A stretch of 64,000 nucleotides of DNA from the NCBI RefSeq assembly GCF_010645065.1, contig NZ_JAADZW010000008.1:1-64000 (forward strand). The letters run 5' to 3'. The translations under genes were made by a program, and so were the position numbers. The notes below the pieces were generated by a model that saw only the letters and a program-made list of their open reading frames with translations, had not been told where the DNA came from and did no database searches. The DNA is from Flavobacterium fluviatile (GTDB lineage: Bacteria > Bacteroidota > Bacteroidia > Flavobacteriales > Flavobacteriaceae). This document shows positions 50,888 through 59,358 of the stretch, one piece after another. Every line of letters starts with the position of its first letter. Position 1 is the first letter of the stretch.

Positions 50888-52064
50888 AACAGCATATATA
50901 GTAAAAGCATACAGAACAGCAGTTGGAAAAGCACCAAAAGGAGTTTTTAGATTTAAAAGACCGGATGAATTAGCTGCTGAAACCATTCAGTTTATGATGG
51001 ATGAACTGCCTGATTTTGACAAAAAACGTATCGATGACGTTATGGTAGGAAATGCTATGCCGGAAGCAGAACAAGGTCTTAACGTTGGTCGTTTGATCTC
51101 TTTAATGGGATTAAAAGTAGAAGATGTTCCCGGAGTTACAGTAAACCGTTACTGCGCATCCGGATTAGAAACTATCGGAATGGCAACTGCTAAAATCCAG
51201 TCTGGAATGGCCGATTGTATCATTGCGGGTGGTGCAGAAAGTATGAGTTATATTCCGATGGGAGGTTACAAACCAACTCCGGATTATAAAGTGGCAGCTG
51301 CAGGTCACGAAGATTATTACTGGGGAATGGGTTTAACTGCCGAAGCGGTTGCTAAACAATACAATGTTTCCAGAGAAGATCAGGATGAGTTTGCTTACAA
51401 CTCTCACATGAAAGCTTTGAAAGCGCAGGCTGACGGAAAATTCGACAAACAAATCGTTCCAATTACTGTTGAGCAGACTTTTATCAACGAAAACGGCAAA
51501 AAAGAAACGAAATCATACGTTGTTAATAAAGACGAAGGACCAAGAGCCGGAACTTCTAAAGAAGCTTTAGCAGGTTTAAAACCGGTTTTTGCTGCTGACG
51601 GAAGTGTAACTGCCGGTAACTCATCACAAATGAGTGACGGCGCTGCTTTTGTTTTAATCATGAGTGAGGACATGGTTAAAGAATTAAACCTTGAGCCAAT
51701 TGCCAGATTAGTAAACTTTGCTTCTTCTGGCGTTGAACCAAGAATCATGGGTATCGGACCAGTTAAGGCGATTCCGAAAGCGTTAAAACAAGCAGGATTG
51801 ACTTTAAATGATATTGATTTAGTGGAATTAAACGAGGCATTTGCTTCTCAGTCTTTAGCAGTTATTCGCGAAGTAGGCTTAAATCCTGATATCGTAAACG
51901 TAAACGGTGGTGCAATTGCATTGGGACACCCTCTGGGATGTACAGGTGCTAAACTATCTGTTCAGTTATTTGATGAGATGAAACGCAGAGGTAATAAGTA
52001 CGGAATCGTTTCTATGTGTGTGGGTACCGGGCAAGGTTCTGCAGGGGTTTACGAGGTGTTATAA
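50880..52064 (+). CDS. Acetyl-CoA C-acyltransferase (thiolase)
   Basis: A 394-residue 3-ketoacyl-CoA thiolase, the last step of beta-oxidation. The acyl-accepting Cys is in [15 protein letters not shown] (about residue 88). The second half has [28 protein letters not shown] (active His) and [13 protein letters not shown] (active Cys). Length is typical. The ATG overlaps the end of the DUF1016 gene by 8 bp, so translation may be coupled to it. Function is clear from the motifs and the operon. Confidence 0.95.
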   Translation: MNKTAYIVKAYRTAVGKAPKGVFRFKRPDELAAETIQFMMDELPDFDKKRIDDVMVGNAMPEAEQGLNVGRLISLMGLKVEDVPGVTVNRYCASGLETIGMATAKIQSGMADCIIAGGAESMSYIPMGGYKPTPDYKVAAAGHEDYYWGMGLTAEAVAKQYNVSREDQDEFAYNSHMKALKAQADGKFDKQIVPITVEQTFINENGKKETKSYVVNKDEGPRAGTSKEALAGLKPVFAADGSVTAGNSSQMSDGAAFVLIMSEDMVKELNLEPIARLVNFASSGVEPRIMGIGPVKAIPKALKQAGLTLNDIDLVELNEAFASQSLAVIREVGLNPDIVNVNGGAIALGHPLGCTGAKLSVQLFDEMKRRGNKYGIVSMCVGTGQGSAGVYEVL

Positions 52065-52083
52065 AGAAAGTATTCTCTCCTAT

Positions 52084-52185
52084 TTGTCATTTCGACGAAG
52101 GAGAAATCGCACTCGGGAATCGACAAAGATTGGCACATTACGTTGCGGAGCTTCTAGTGTGATTTCTCCTTCGTCGAAATGACAA
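52084..52185. repeat. REP-like hairpin element
   Basis: A perfect 25-bp inverted repeat (52084-52108 and 52161-52185; left arm starts TTGTCATTTCGACGAAGG), extended to 31 bp with one mismatch, around a 40-nt loop region. It sits in the 156-bp spacer between the thiolase and acyl-CoA dehydrogenase genes. Hairpins of this type are widespread in flavobacterial intergenic DNA as far as I recall. It could attenuate or stabilise the operon transcript. Confidence 0.8.
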
Positions 52186-52220
52186 GATTGAGCATAAATA
52201 AAAAATAAAAAAATATAATC

Positions 52221-54026
52221 ATGGCAGATACAATCGAAAAAAACGTGACTCGTGGTGGTCAGTTTTTAGTTAAAGAAACAAAATGCGAGGATATCTTTAC
52301 TCCGGAAGATTTCTCAGAAGAGCAGTTAATGATGCGTGACTCTGTAAAAGAGTTCGTTGACAAAGAATTATGGGCGCATAAAGATCGTTTTGAGAAAAAA
52401 GATTACGCATACACAGAAGCTTCTATGCGCAAAGCCGGTGAACTTGGACTTCTTGGAGTTGCAGTTCCGGAAGAATACGGCGGATTAGGAATGGGATTTG
52501 TTTCTACCATGTTGGTTTGCGACTACATTTCCGGAGCAACGGGTTCATTCTCTACTGCTTTTGGTGCGCATACAGGAATTGGAACGATGCCAATTACCCT
52601 TTACGGTACCGAAGAACAAAAACAAAAATACGTTCCAAAATTAGCTTCCGGAGAATGGTTTGGTGCTTACTGTTTAACTGAACCAGGCGCAGGATCTGAC
52701 GCTAATTCAGGAAAAACAAAAGCGGTTTTATCTGAAGATGGAAAATACTACTCTATCACAGGACAAAAAATGTGGATTTCGAATGCAGGTTTCTGCAGCG
52801 TTTTCATTGTTTTTGCCCGTATTGGAGATGATAAAAATATTACAGGTTTCATCGTAGAAAACGATCCAGCAAACGGAATTTCTATGAATGAAGAAGAGCA
52901 TAAATTAGGAATCCGTGCTTCTTCTACTCGTCAGGTTTTCTTTAACGAAACAAAAGTTCCGGTTGAAAACATGTTGTCTGAAAGAGGAAACGGTTTTAAA
53001 ATCGCTATGAACGCGTTAAACGTTGGACGTATTAAATTAGCTGCAGCTTGTTTAGATGCTCAAAGAAGGGTTACTTCCGGAGCTGTAAAATATGCTAACG
53101 AAAGAATTCAGTTCAATACTCCTATTGCAACTTTTGGTGCTATCCGTTCTAAATTAGCTGAAATGGCAACTAATGCTTACGCGGGAGAAAGTGCTTCTTA
53201 CCGTGCTGCAAAAGACATCGAAGACAGAATCGCTGCCCGTGAAGCGGAAGGAACTTCTCACCAGGAAGCAGAGTTGAAAGGTGTTGAAGAATATGCTATC
53301 GAGTGTTCTATCCTGAAAGTTGCGGTTTCAGAAGACGTTCAAAACTGTTCTGATGAAGGTATTCAGGTTTTCGGTGGAATGGGATTCTCAGAAGATACTC
53401 CAATGGAAAGTGCCTGGAGAGATGCCCGTATCGCTCGTATCTACGAAGGAACAAACGAAATCAACAGAATGCTTTCTGTAGGGATGCTGATCAAAAAAGC
53501 AATGAAAGGACACGTTGATTTACTTGGACCAGCAATGAAAGTTCAGGAAGAATTAATGGGAATTCCGTCTTTTGATACGCCTGATTTCTCTGAATTATTC
53601 TCTGAAGAAAAAGTAATGGTGGCTAACCTGAAAAAAGTTTTCTTAATGGTTGCCGGAAGTGCTGTTCAAAAATACGGCCCTGAATTAGATTCTCACCAGC
53701 AATTATTAATGGCTGCTGCCGATATCTTAATCGAAATCTACATGGCTGAAAGTACTATCCTGAGAACTGAGAAATTAGCAAAAGCTCAAGGCGAAGATAA
53801 AGTGCAAGAGCAAATTGCTATGGCAAAATTATACTTGTACAAAGCAGTTGACATTGTAAACTTAAGAGGAAAAGAAGGAATTGCTTCATTCTCTGAAGGA
53901 GACGAACAACGAATGATGTTAATGGGATTGAAACGTTTCACTAAATATACGAACCTGCCAAATGTTGTGGCATTGAGAGAAAAAATTGCAGAAAAATTAG
54001 TAGCCGAAAATTCATATTGCTTCTAA
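52221..54026 (+). CDS. Acyl-CoA dehydrogenase
   Basis: A 601-residue FAD enzyme of the first beta-oxidation step. The N-terminal and middle domains contain YCLTEPGAGSDANSG and MWISNAGFCSVFIVFAR. The catalytic Glu is in IARIYEGTNEINRML. The C-terminal extension of about 180 residues makes it the VLCAD-like long type. It closes the operon and is followed by a strong terminator. Its electron acceptor (ETF) genes are not in this window. Confidence 0.95.
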   Translation: MADTIEKNVTRGGQFLVKETKCEDIFTPEDFSEEQLMMRDSVKEFVDKELWAHKDRFEKKDYAYTEASMRKAGELGLLGVAVPEEYGGLGMGFVSTMLVCDYISGATGSFSTAFGAHTGIGTMPITLYGTEEQKQKYVPKLASGEWFGAYCLTEPGAGSDANSGKTKAVLSEDGKYYSITGQKMWISNAGFCSVFIVFARIGDDKNITGFIVENDPANGISMNEEEHKLGIRASSTRQVFFNETKVPVENMLSERGNGFKIAMNALNVGRIKLAAACLDAQRRVTSGAVKYANERIQFNTPIATFGAIRSKLAEMATNAYAGESASYRAAKDIEDRIAAREAEGTSHQEAELKGVEEYAIECSILKVAVSEDVQNCSDEGIQVFGGMGFSEDTPMESAWRDARIARIYEGTNEINRMLSVGMLIKKAMKGHVDLLGPAMKVQEELMGIPSFDTPDFSELFSEEKVMVANLKKVFLMVAGSAVQKYGPELDSHQQLLMAAADILIEIYMAESTILRTEKLAKAQGEDKVQEQIAMAKLYLYKAVDIVNLRGKEGIASFSEGDEQRMMLMGLKRFTKYTNLPNVVALREKIAEKLVAENSYCF

Positions 54027-54060
54027 TTCAAAGATAGTTTTTTAGCTTTTAATTTGTTAA

Positions 54061-54096
54061 AGCCGCATTTGTCCCGAAACAAATGCGGCTTTTTTA
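54061..54096 (+). terminator. Intrinsic terminator of the beta-oxidation operon
   Basis: Perfect 12-bp stem AGCCGCATTTGT / ACAAATGCGGCT with a 6-nt loop, followed by six T, 35 bp past the acyl-CoA dehydrogenase stop. Confidence 0.95.
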
Positions 54097-54259
54097 ATTA
54101 TAATATTATTTTAAAAAGCATATTGTTTTAGAACATGATAGAATGGTTAATTCTCTTTGAAAATATATAAAAAAACAAATCAATTTCTGTCGCTTTTGTT
54201 TTTAATGATTCGTTTTGTGTTTTACTGTTGTGGGCACGGATTGCAAATCTGCGTTATTG

Positions 54260-54304
54260 GGAAACTTTGCTTATAAAATATTGTTTTGGATTTTGTTCAC
54301 GAAC
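54260..54304. repeat. 45-bp direct repeat, copy 1
   Basis: Starts GGAAACTTTGCTTA and ends GTTCACGAACG. The second copy at 55297-55340 differs by one indel and two substitutions. The pair flanks the toxin-antitoxin genes. Confidence 0.75.
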
Positions 54305-54319
54305 GCGACGCTCGCGCCC

Positions 54320-54503
54320 AATGTCATTAAGTTAACGTCACTTCGAGTGATTTTTAATCATAATGCGATAGCTTTATCATTAAAAATTGTATCGAGAAGC
54401 TTTCTAATACTAAGGTTCTCGATACATTTTCTTTAAAAAAAACTATCGCATTTTTAAAGAAAACACTCGAACTGACGACAATATCCCTTAACTTAATGAC
54501 ATT
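54320..54503. repeat. Nested foldback (MITE-like) element
   Basis: Four concentric inverted repeats: AATGTCATTAAGTTAA with its complement (54320-54335/54488-54503, perfect 16 bp); CGTCACTTCGAGTG (54336-54349/54463-54476, one mismatch); AATGCGATAG (54362-54371/54443-54452, perfect); TGTATCGAGAA (54388-54398/54416-54426, perfect). The whole 184 nt can fold as one long hairpin. No coding capacity. Confidence 0.75.
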
Positions 54504-54528
54504 GCGCTCGCGCCAGCAGGGGATAGTT

Positions 54529-54846
54529 TTATTTAACTCTCATCAATTTTGTTGGATTTTGTCTTGTGTCAAAAACATCGAAAATTTCAATTCTCTTTTC
54601 CTCTGAATTTATCCAATAAATAATTTTGTAATTTTTATAAACAAGATAGCGAAAACCTCTAGGATCTCTGTCCAATAATTCTTCTTCTTGTCCAATTATA
54701 GAATGCTTTTTTAGTTTTGCAGCTTCTTTTGTAATTCCAAGAACAATGTTTTTCGCAACATTTATACTAGCTTCCTCTTTGTAGTAATCAAATATATTTT
54801 TGAGCTCTTGTTTTGAAAAATCAGTCCAATAAATTTTCAACTCCAT
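54529..54846 (-). CDS. RelE/ParE-family toxin
   Basis: 105 residues with the ParE/RelE superfamily fold: YWTDFSKQELKNIFDYYKEEA near the N-terminus, AAKLKKHSIIGQEEELLDRDPRGFRYLVYKNYKIIYWI (quoted ends) in the centre, and RIEIFDVFDTRQNPTKL at the C-terminus. The order of helices and the R-Y-L-V-Y-x-N-Y-K-I-I-Y strand fit ParE more than RelE. The start overlaps the end of the upstream antitoxin gene by 10 bp, the usual antitoxin-first order. Confidence 0.9.
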   Translation of the reverse strand: MELKIYWTDFSKQELKNIFDYYKEEASINVAKNIVLGITKEAAKLKKHSIIGQEEELLDRDPRGFRYLVYKNYKIIYWINSEEKRIEIFDVFDTRQNPTKLMRVK

Positions 54847-55139
54847 TTTTCTATTTCGGAAATTAAGTCATCATTCTCAGTTAATCTTCCTTTTTTAGAA
54901 TCTTCAGTTGATTGGTCAATTCGTTTCTGAAACTCGTTCATAGTCATTGGTTTCAGTCCGGAACTCTTTTGAGTTTCTTTCTGTAATAGCTTTTCTAAAT
55001 GAGAAATTGCCTTCTCACTTTCTAGTTTGAGAAAATCTTTAATGAAGTTTAATTTTCGAGTTTGCAAGTCCATTTCTTTCTTTTTTTCAAAATTACGAAT
55101 AAACTTTAAATGTTCATTCTCTGTCGGCAGATTTTCCAA
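54837..55139 (-). CDS. Antitoxin-like partner of the RelE/ParE toxin
   Basis: 100 residues, highly charged and helical, with a C-terminal NEFQKRIDQSTEDSKKGRLTENDDLISEIEKW. The ending resembles the toxin-neutralising tails of small antitoxins (a helix followed by an acidic/aromatic end). No Phd/MazE/RHH DNA-binding motif is obvious in the N-terminal 60 residues, so autoregulation is uncertain. It precedes and overlaps the toxin gene. Confidence 0.8.
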   Translation of the reverse strand: MENLPTENEHLKFIRNFEKKKEMDLQTRKLNFIKDFLKLESEKAISHLEKLLQKETQKSSGLKPMTMNEFQKRIDQSTEDSKKGRLTENDDLISEIEKWS

Positions 55140-55296
55140 AAGCTTGTCACGTTCTGATGCTACAAGCGGTTTTCGGGTTACGAAGCAGAGTATTTTCTGC
55201 TAAACGAAAATAGTGTTTAAAAACGATAATTCCACTAAATCCCTTTGCTGGCGCGAGCATCTTGCTCGTGTTATTTTCGCATTTATTATACCATCT

Positions 55297-55340
55297 GGAA
55301 ACTTTGCTTAAAAATATTGTTTTGGATTGTGTTCACGAGC
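55297..55340. repeat. 45-bp direct repeat, copy 2
   Basis: GGAAACTTTGCTTA ... GTTCACGAGCG, nearly identical to 54260-54304. Lies upstream (right side) of the antitoxin gene. Confidence 0.75.
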
Positions 55341-55367
55341 GGGGGATTTTTCGTTTTATGTTTTTAG

Positions 55368-55986
55368 TTATATAATTTCTACACTTTCCATTTCTAATAT
55401 TCTATTGCGACAATATTTTTCAATTTCGAATGCATAAATAATGTCTCCAATGTTTATTTTCGTGTTAGACAATACTTTTTATGATTAAGGATGATATAAA
55501 CTCCGGTTTTCAATTTGAATATTATATTGCCACTATTTTTATTTCCAAAAACTTCAATATCATTAGTAAAGGATTTCCACGGATGAAGTTGTATTTTACC
55601 CCATCGATAACAGATTAATTTACTTTGAGTTCCAATAAAATAGCTTCCTGATTTAAATAAACCAAAAAAACCAAGTAAAAGACAAATAATCCCAGGAGAT
55701 ATAAAAAAACTAAAATAGACAAATAAAATCTTTAAGGGCGATAAATCATTAGGACAGACTTTTGTTGGAATTCCGTCAATTGAAAGTGTGGTACACTGTC
55801 CATAAAACAATTTCCAAACGAACCCTGAAAATATTAAACATATTACTAAACCCCAAAATATGCCAAAATAAATTACAGAAAGACAATTTTTAGTTGGCTG
55901 TTCTTTTTTGGCTTTTACAAAAAATTCTATTTTTCGCTTCCAACGGCTTCTTTCAGAATATCAGGAATTTTAATATTTTCTATCAT
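55368..55986 (-). pseudogene. Frameshifted membrane-protein gene (two frameshifts)
   Basis: Reading on the minus strand, an ATG at 55986 opens MIENIKIPDILKEAVGSEK and stops. A second frame, open from about 55960, continues KRKIEFFVKAKKEQPTKN with two hydrophobic helices (VIYFGIFWGLVICLIFSG and FVYFSFFISPGIICLLLGFF). It then has a beta-rich part ending at IILNHKK near 55480. A third frame continues VLSNTKINIGDIIYAFEIEK and stops at 55368. The second break falls in a run of A. Three frames that read on as one protein suggest a decayed gene, or sequence errors. I do not recognise the family. Confidence 0.65.
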
Positions 55987-56173
55987 CTTTTAATTAAAAT
56001 ATTTTCTGTGTAAGTTCGGTTTCAACTGACCCCTAACGTTCGCTATTAGGCGCAGTTTGGGATTAAAAATGCGATTTATTTCCATTAAACAAAAATTTTG
56101 CAAATACAAAATCGACTTTCAATAGTCACCAAAACCCTAACTTGCGGTTACTAGCTGTTAGCGGTATTTTGTT
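55987..56173. other. Spacer with short GCTAAC/CTAACG-type motifs
   Basis: Contains CCCTAACGTTCGCTATTAGGCG (ends quoted) near 56032 and GCGGTTACTAGCTGTTAGCGG near 56143, with short internal inverted repeats. Such sequences often border accessory gene cassettes in Bacteroidota; ACCGCTAAC recurs at 56770 on the other side of the next gene. Interpretation as cassette borders is tentative. Confidence 0.35.
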
Positions 56174-56740
56174 TTAAAATAAACCACTATAAATTGTTGG
56201 ATTGGTCAAAATATTTGCGACAATATTGGATAAAACATCTCCGCCAAATCCTTTAATTTTTTCAATTATTTTACTTTTTGTCTTTTCTGGCTCTTTTTCA
56301 TAATCTTTCATTATTTCTTTTAAAGTTTTAAAATCTTTCCCTGTAATTTCATCTTTGATAGAATCAAGAAATATATTCAATGTCAATTGTTGCGAGACAG
56401 ATTGAGTGTTAGTAATATTTATATTATTAGAACCTTTAGTTTCATTTGATTTTTCTGGTTCATTTGGAAGTAATTTGATAGCTTTTAAAATTCCCATCAT
56501 TTTTCTATGATTTTCTGGGCTTAATTTTTTCGAAACTTCTTTTACTTCTTCTAAATCGCTCGAATGGTATGTTTTTACGAACCTTAAAACTGAAGATTGC
56601 CAATTTTGGTACTTTTCTTTGTCAGGAGTCGTGTAAACTGAATATGTTCTAATAACATTATGTCCTGCTGGAACAAAGCTTATTGTTTGAGTAAAAGTTT
56701 CTCCTTCAGCTATTAAATTGTCTAAAATTTCTATATTCAT
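56174..56740 (-). CDS. Hypothetical protein with central N/Q-rich linker
   Basis: 188 residues. The N-terminal half is alpha/beta (NLIAEGETFTQTISF, VIRTYSVYTTPDKEKYQNWQSSVLRFVK). A linker KGSNNINITNTQSVSQQ (about 104-120) follows. The C-terminal half is helical and charged and ends in a hydrophobic VLSNIVANILTNPTIYSGLF. The N-I-N-I-x-N-x-Q-x-x-x-Q linker is a pattern I associate with small proteins in phage- or defence-related islands, but I cannot name a family. It stands alone between repeat-bearing spacers. Confidence 0.6.
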   Translation of the reverse strand: MNIEILDNLIAEGETFTQTISFVPAGHNVIRTYSVYTTPDKEKYQNWQSSVLRFVKTYHSSDLEEVKEVSKKLSPENHRKMMGILKAIKLLPNEPEKSNETKGSNNINITNTQSVSQQLTLNIFLDSIKDEITGKDFKTLKEIMKDYEKEPEKTKSKIIEKIKGFGGDVLSNIVANILTNPTIYSGLF

Positions 56741-57189
56741 GTGGTTTATTCTAGGGTGCCAAAATTACCGCTAACTTCTCTATTACCGCATATTCCCTTC
56801 CTATTCTCATCCAAAATAGAATATTATACGCCAGAAGTAATAAAAACAATAGTACAAAAATTCAGTAGGTTTTACAAGGTGAATTATCCACAAAATAAAC
56901 TTAGTTATTTACCAAATGGTTTGCTTGTCATACTCCTGCGATTCTATCCCTTAAACTGGCAGATCTTGTCATAACCCTACAATTGCTTCCCGAAAGTTGA
57001 GGGGACCTGTCGTAACCCTGTGATACTCTCCCGCAAACTGAGGGATCCGGTTTTACCCGTACAATTGCTTCCCTAATGTTGAAGGGAGCTGTTGTGGCTG
57101 TACAATTGTTTCCTCCCCTTTCATTTATCTAAATCTGCTTTCAGAATACATTGAAATATAAATAATTACCTTTTAAAATTTTATCTAAA
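56741..57189. other. 449-bp spacer with decayed tandem repeats
   Basis: The left half has an ACCGCTAAC motif (56770) but no gene that I can support; the 77-codon ORF from 56741 runs into the repeats and is probably chance. The right half is the 41-bp repeat tract described separately. Confidence 0.5.
56924..57117. repeat. About 4.6 tandem units of 41-42 bp
   Basis: Units start at 56924, 56965, 57007, 57048 and 57089. The shared pattern is C-T/G-TGTCRTAACCC, then ACAATTGCTTCCC, then a G/TTGA-GGG ending. Units are diverged, so the array is old. They are GC-richer than the surrounding DNA. Confidence 0.75.
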
Positions 57190-58110
57190 TTATTTAAAAA
57201 AAGAATATTGATAAGCCGCAGTCAGAGCATAATAATTAAGTCCGTTATTGGTATAGGCACCTACATGATATTGAAATCTGAGCGACTGTCCTTTTGCAAT
57301 TGGCGTAGAAAAAGTAGCGCCAATCCTCCAATTATCAATTTCACTATCATCTGAGACTCCGTCTGTTATTGTTTTTCCTCCAAAAAACCAATTCGTATTA
57401 AAACCTAGCCACATACTATTTTTAAAGTAATAACTTGCATGTCCCTGCAAACTGTAAGTATGCTTCTGCTCCAGTTTTTTACCTAAAAAATCATTGTTAT
57501 CTGTATAAAACCATATTCCTCCGTAAAGCTCTGCATATACTTGTGAAAAACGTTTAGAAACACCAATCTCAGGTTTAAAAGCCCAACGATTTGTACCTAT
57601 ATTGACTCGTTTGTCGCCATAATATTTCCCTGTTGGAATTGAGGTTACCAAACTCACCCCTAAAATTGTCTTTTGCTCATAGTTCCTAAATTCGGTTTTA
57701 TCAAGAGCCGGAGATCCCAGCAAATTGATTCCAAACCTAACTTTTGTGTCACCAAAACCTGTCCTTGAACCTGTCGTAAGTGATCCGCTAATATTTGCCG
57801 ATCCATCCATAAAAGAATATGGCAATGCAACCTGTACACGTGCCAGTTTGTTAGCTAAACCAAATGTTCTTACATAAGTGAATGCCAGATTATGGCTTTG
57901 AAGCTTAAAATCAGAAATAGGCAATGATGGCTCTGTCAATACATTTCCATCTATAAAAGCATATCCAATTGCAACCACATTTAATTTTTCAGGAACATTA
58001 GCATAAACTCTGGGCTCTAAGTCCTGACTATGAACAGAAATTACAAACAAAAAAGAGAATAATATAAAAAGATGCTTTTCTAATAAAGTACTAAATATTT
58101 TTTCCGGCAT
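57190..58110 (-). CDS. Outer-membrane protein of the MetA-phenol-degradation (transporter-like) family
   Basis: 306 residues, signal peptide (1-27), then a beta-barrel. The pattern LAFTYVRTFGLANKLARVQVALPYSF, GFGDTKVRFGINLLG, LGVSLVTSIPTGKYYGDKRVNIGTNRW (quoted in pieces) and KPEIGVSKRF matches the Phenol_MetA_deg family. These are outer-membrane channels often linked to hydrophobic-compound uptake but with no assigned substrate in Bacteroidota. The C-terminus YALTAAYQYSFFK ends with an aromatic-rich strand, as barrel proteins do. It precedes the DUF4251 and META genes in reverse operon order. Confidence 0.85.
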   Translation of the reverse strand: MPEKIFSTLLEKHLFILFSFLFVISVHSQDLEPRVYANVPEKLNVVAIGYAFIDGNVLTEPSLPISDFKLQSHNLAFTYVRTFGLANKLARVQVALPYSFMDGSANISGSLTTGSRTGFGDTKVRFGINLLGSPALDKTEFRNYEQKTILGVSLVTSIPTGKYYGDKRVNIGTNRWAFKPEIGVSKRFSQVYAELYGGIWFYTDNNDFLGKKLEQKHTYSLQGHASYYFKNSMWLGFNTNWFFGGKTITDGVSDDSEIDNWRIGATFSTPIAKGQSLRFQYHVGAYTNNGLNYYALTAAYQYSFFK

Positions 58111-58152
58111 AAATTAGGGTTTTCAGGACAAATAATAAGCTACAGCCTCGTT

Positions 58153-58677
58153 TTATTCTTTGGTTTCTTCCGGTTTTGGTGCATGAATTTCACCATCATA
58201 AGAAATCGATGCCCTATTATTGCTGTTCACTGAAAGAGATGCTCCTCCATCAAAGAAAACAGATAAAAAGAGATTGTAAACATCATCTTTACCTTTGACA
58301 ACTGCTTTTATATTATAGGACTTTTTCTTTTTTTCAATTTGGATATTTTCAGGAACACCTTCGAATTTTATACCTCCATCTCCTCCTCCGTATGGCACAT
58401 TAAAGCCTCGTCCAAAAAAAGGCAGATCACAGGTAGTCTTGTCTTCGCTGAATTTCAAAAAATAGGTATTGTAATCTAAATTCAGCATCCTGCCTCCCTG
58501 AGGCATAACTTTCTGTGCTTCAAAAACAAAATTTTTAGAATTGATAAGTCCTTCAATTTCTTTTTGTTTCTGTAGTTCTCTTTCTGCTTTAAGCTCTTTT
58601 TTAGATTTCTCCTGTCCCAATAATGGAAAACTTGAAGAAAACAGTACTACTAAAAAAATGAATATTTTAGCTTTCAT
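58153..58677 (-). CDS. Exported DUF4251 protein
   Basis: 174 residues. A signal peptide (1-21, ending LLGQ) is followed by a Lys/Glu-rich helix (SKKELKAERELQKQKEIEGL) and the DUF4251 beta-sandwich: SKNFVFEAQKVMPQGGRMLNLDYNTYFLKFSEDKTTCDLPFFGRGF (in pieces), then YGGGDGGIKFEGVPENIQI. DUF4251 is a Bacteroidota periplasmic domain of unknown function. It lies between the MetA-type barrel gene and the META gene, with 42- and 33-bp gaps, so all three are probably one operon. Confidence 0.88.
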   Translation of the reverse strand: MKAKIFIFLVVLFSSSFPLLGQEKSKKELKAERELQKQKEIEGLINSKNFVFEAQKVMPQGGRMLNLDYNTYFLKFSEDKTTCDLPFFGRGFNVPYGGGDGGIKFEGVPENIQIEKKKKSYNIKAVVKGKDDVYNLFLSVFFDGGASLSVNSNNRASISYDGEIHAPKPEETKE

Positions 58678-58710
58678 ACATCAAATATTTACAGTTTAAG
58701 AAAAAAGTGC

Positions 58711-59145
58711 TTATTTTTTTGTAAATCGCATTGTTGCGATATCACCAGAAATAAGGTTTAAAGTTTTTCCGTCGTCAGTAACACTATAAGATGTCACTTT
58801 TGATAAAGTGCTCATAAAAACCTGCTCTCCCTGTCCGTACAGACACATCATTTTGGTTGCAGCCATAGGTTCTGTAAAATCAATTTTGTTATCTGTTACG
58901 TTAAGTTTTCCTGTATAAGAATTACAGCTGTTATTCCCTGAGACCAGATTTTCTTTAGTGTCAAAATTTATACTTGGCTTTTTATTTGGATAAAGACCAT
59001 CAAAGGCAATTCTTGGTCCGGTAATGTAGTTTAATTCCCACGTGCCTTCCAGTTTAGAAACTGTATCTTTTTTTTTGCCTTTGAAAACATTACAGGAAAT
59101 TAACAGAAAACCGCAAAATGTAAGTATATAAATATTCTTTAACAT
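58711..59145 (-). CDS. META-domain lipoprotein
   Basis: 144 residues. A lipoprotein signal ends at Cys18 (FLLISCNVF). The META domain (HslJ-like) is recognisable from LEGTWELNYITGPRIAF, PSINFDTKENLVSGNNSCNSYTGKLNV (in pieces) and the closing TLSKVTSYSVTDDGKTLNLISGD.IATMRF. The fold is known from HslJ, a heat-inducible envelope protein. The conserved N-S-C-N-x-Y motif is intact. It is the first gene of the leftward three-gene unit. Confidence 0.9.
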   Translation of the reverse strand: MLKNIYILTFCGFLLISCNVFKGKKKDTVSKLEGTWELNYITGPRIAFDGLYPNKKPSINFDTKENLVSGNNSCNSYTGKLNVTDNKIDFTEPMAATKMMCLYGQGEQVFMSTLSKVTSYSVTDDGKTLNLISGDIATMRFTKK

Positions 59146-59358
59146 ATCTTAAAAATTTAAATATTAATGAATTAGAAAAAATAAAAGCGGATATTTTTTA
59201 TTAAATACCACTACTAATTTAAAGATTATTTTCGAGTTCACCTTCTAAAGTGAATTAAATTAAAACAAATAGTTTTAGATTTTTTTAACGTAAACAGTTA
59301 ACGAATTTCATAGGTTTTAAGTTAAATTTACTTGAATTTTAATTTAAATGCCTCACTT

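Larger units (their letters stand above)
54027..54528. other. Repeat-rich spacer after the beta-oxidation operon
   Basis: 502 bp holding the operon terminator (54061-54096), the first 45-bp direct repeat (54260-54304) and a nested foldback element (54320-54503). The small ORF crossing it has no supportable features. Confidence 0.6.
54505..55259. mobile_element. Possible toxin-antitoxin cassette bounded by inverted repeats
   Basis: GCTCGCGCCAGCA followed by GGGGA begins at 54506. Its complement TGCTGGCGCGAGC, preceded by CCCTT, ends at 55259. The RelE/ParE pair lies inside, with 45-bp direct repeats outside. No transposase is present, so mobility would depend on outside enzymes. Confidence 0.4.

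Noticed and set aside
54215..54436. Coding gene in the spacer after the beta-oxidation operon
   Set aside because: The ORF runs through the direct repeat and foldback element and has no protein-like pattern.
56741..56974. Coding gene upstream of the tandem repeats
   Set aside because: It starts with GTG directly opposite the neighbouring gene start and ends inside the 41-bp repeats; no family resemblance.
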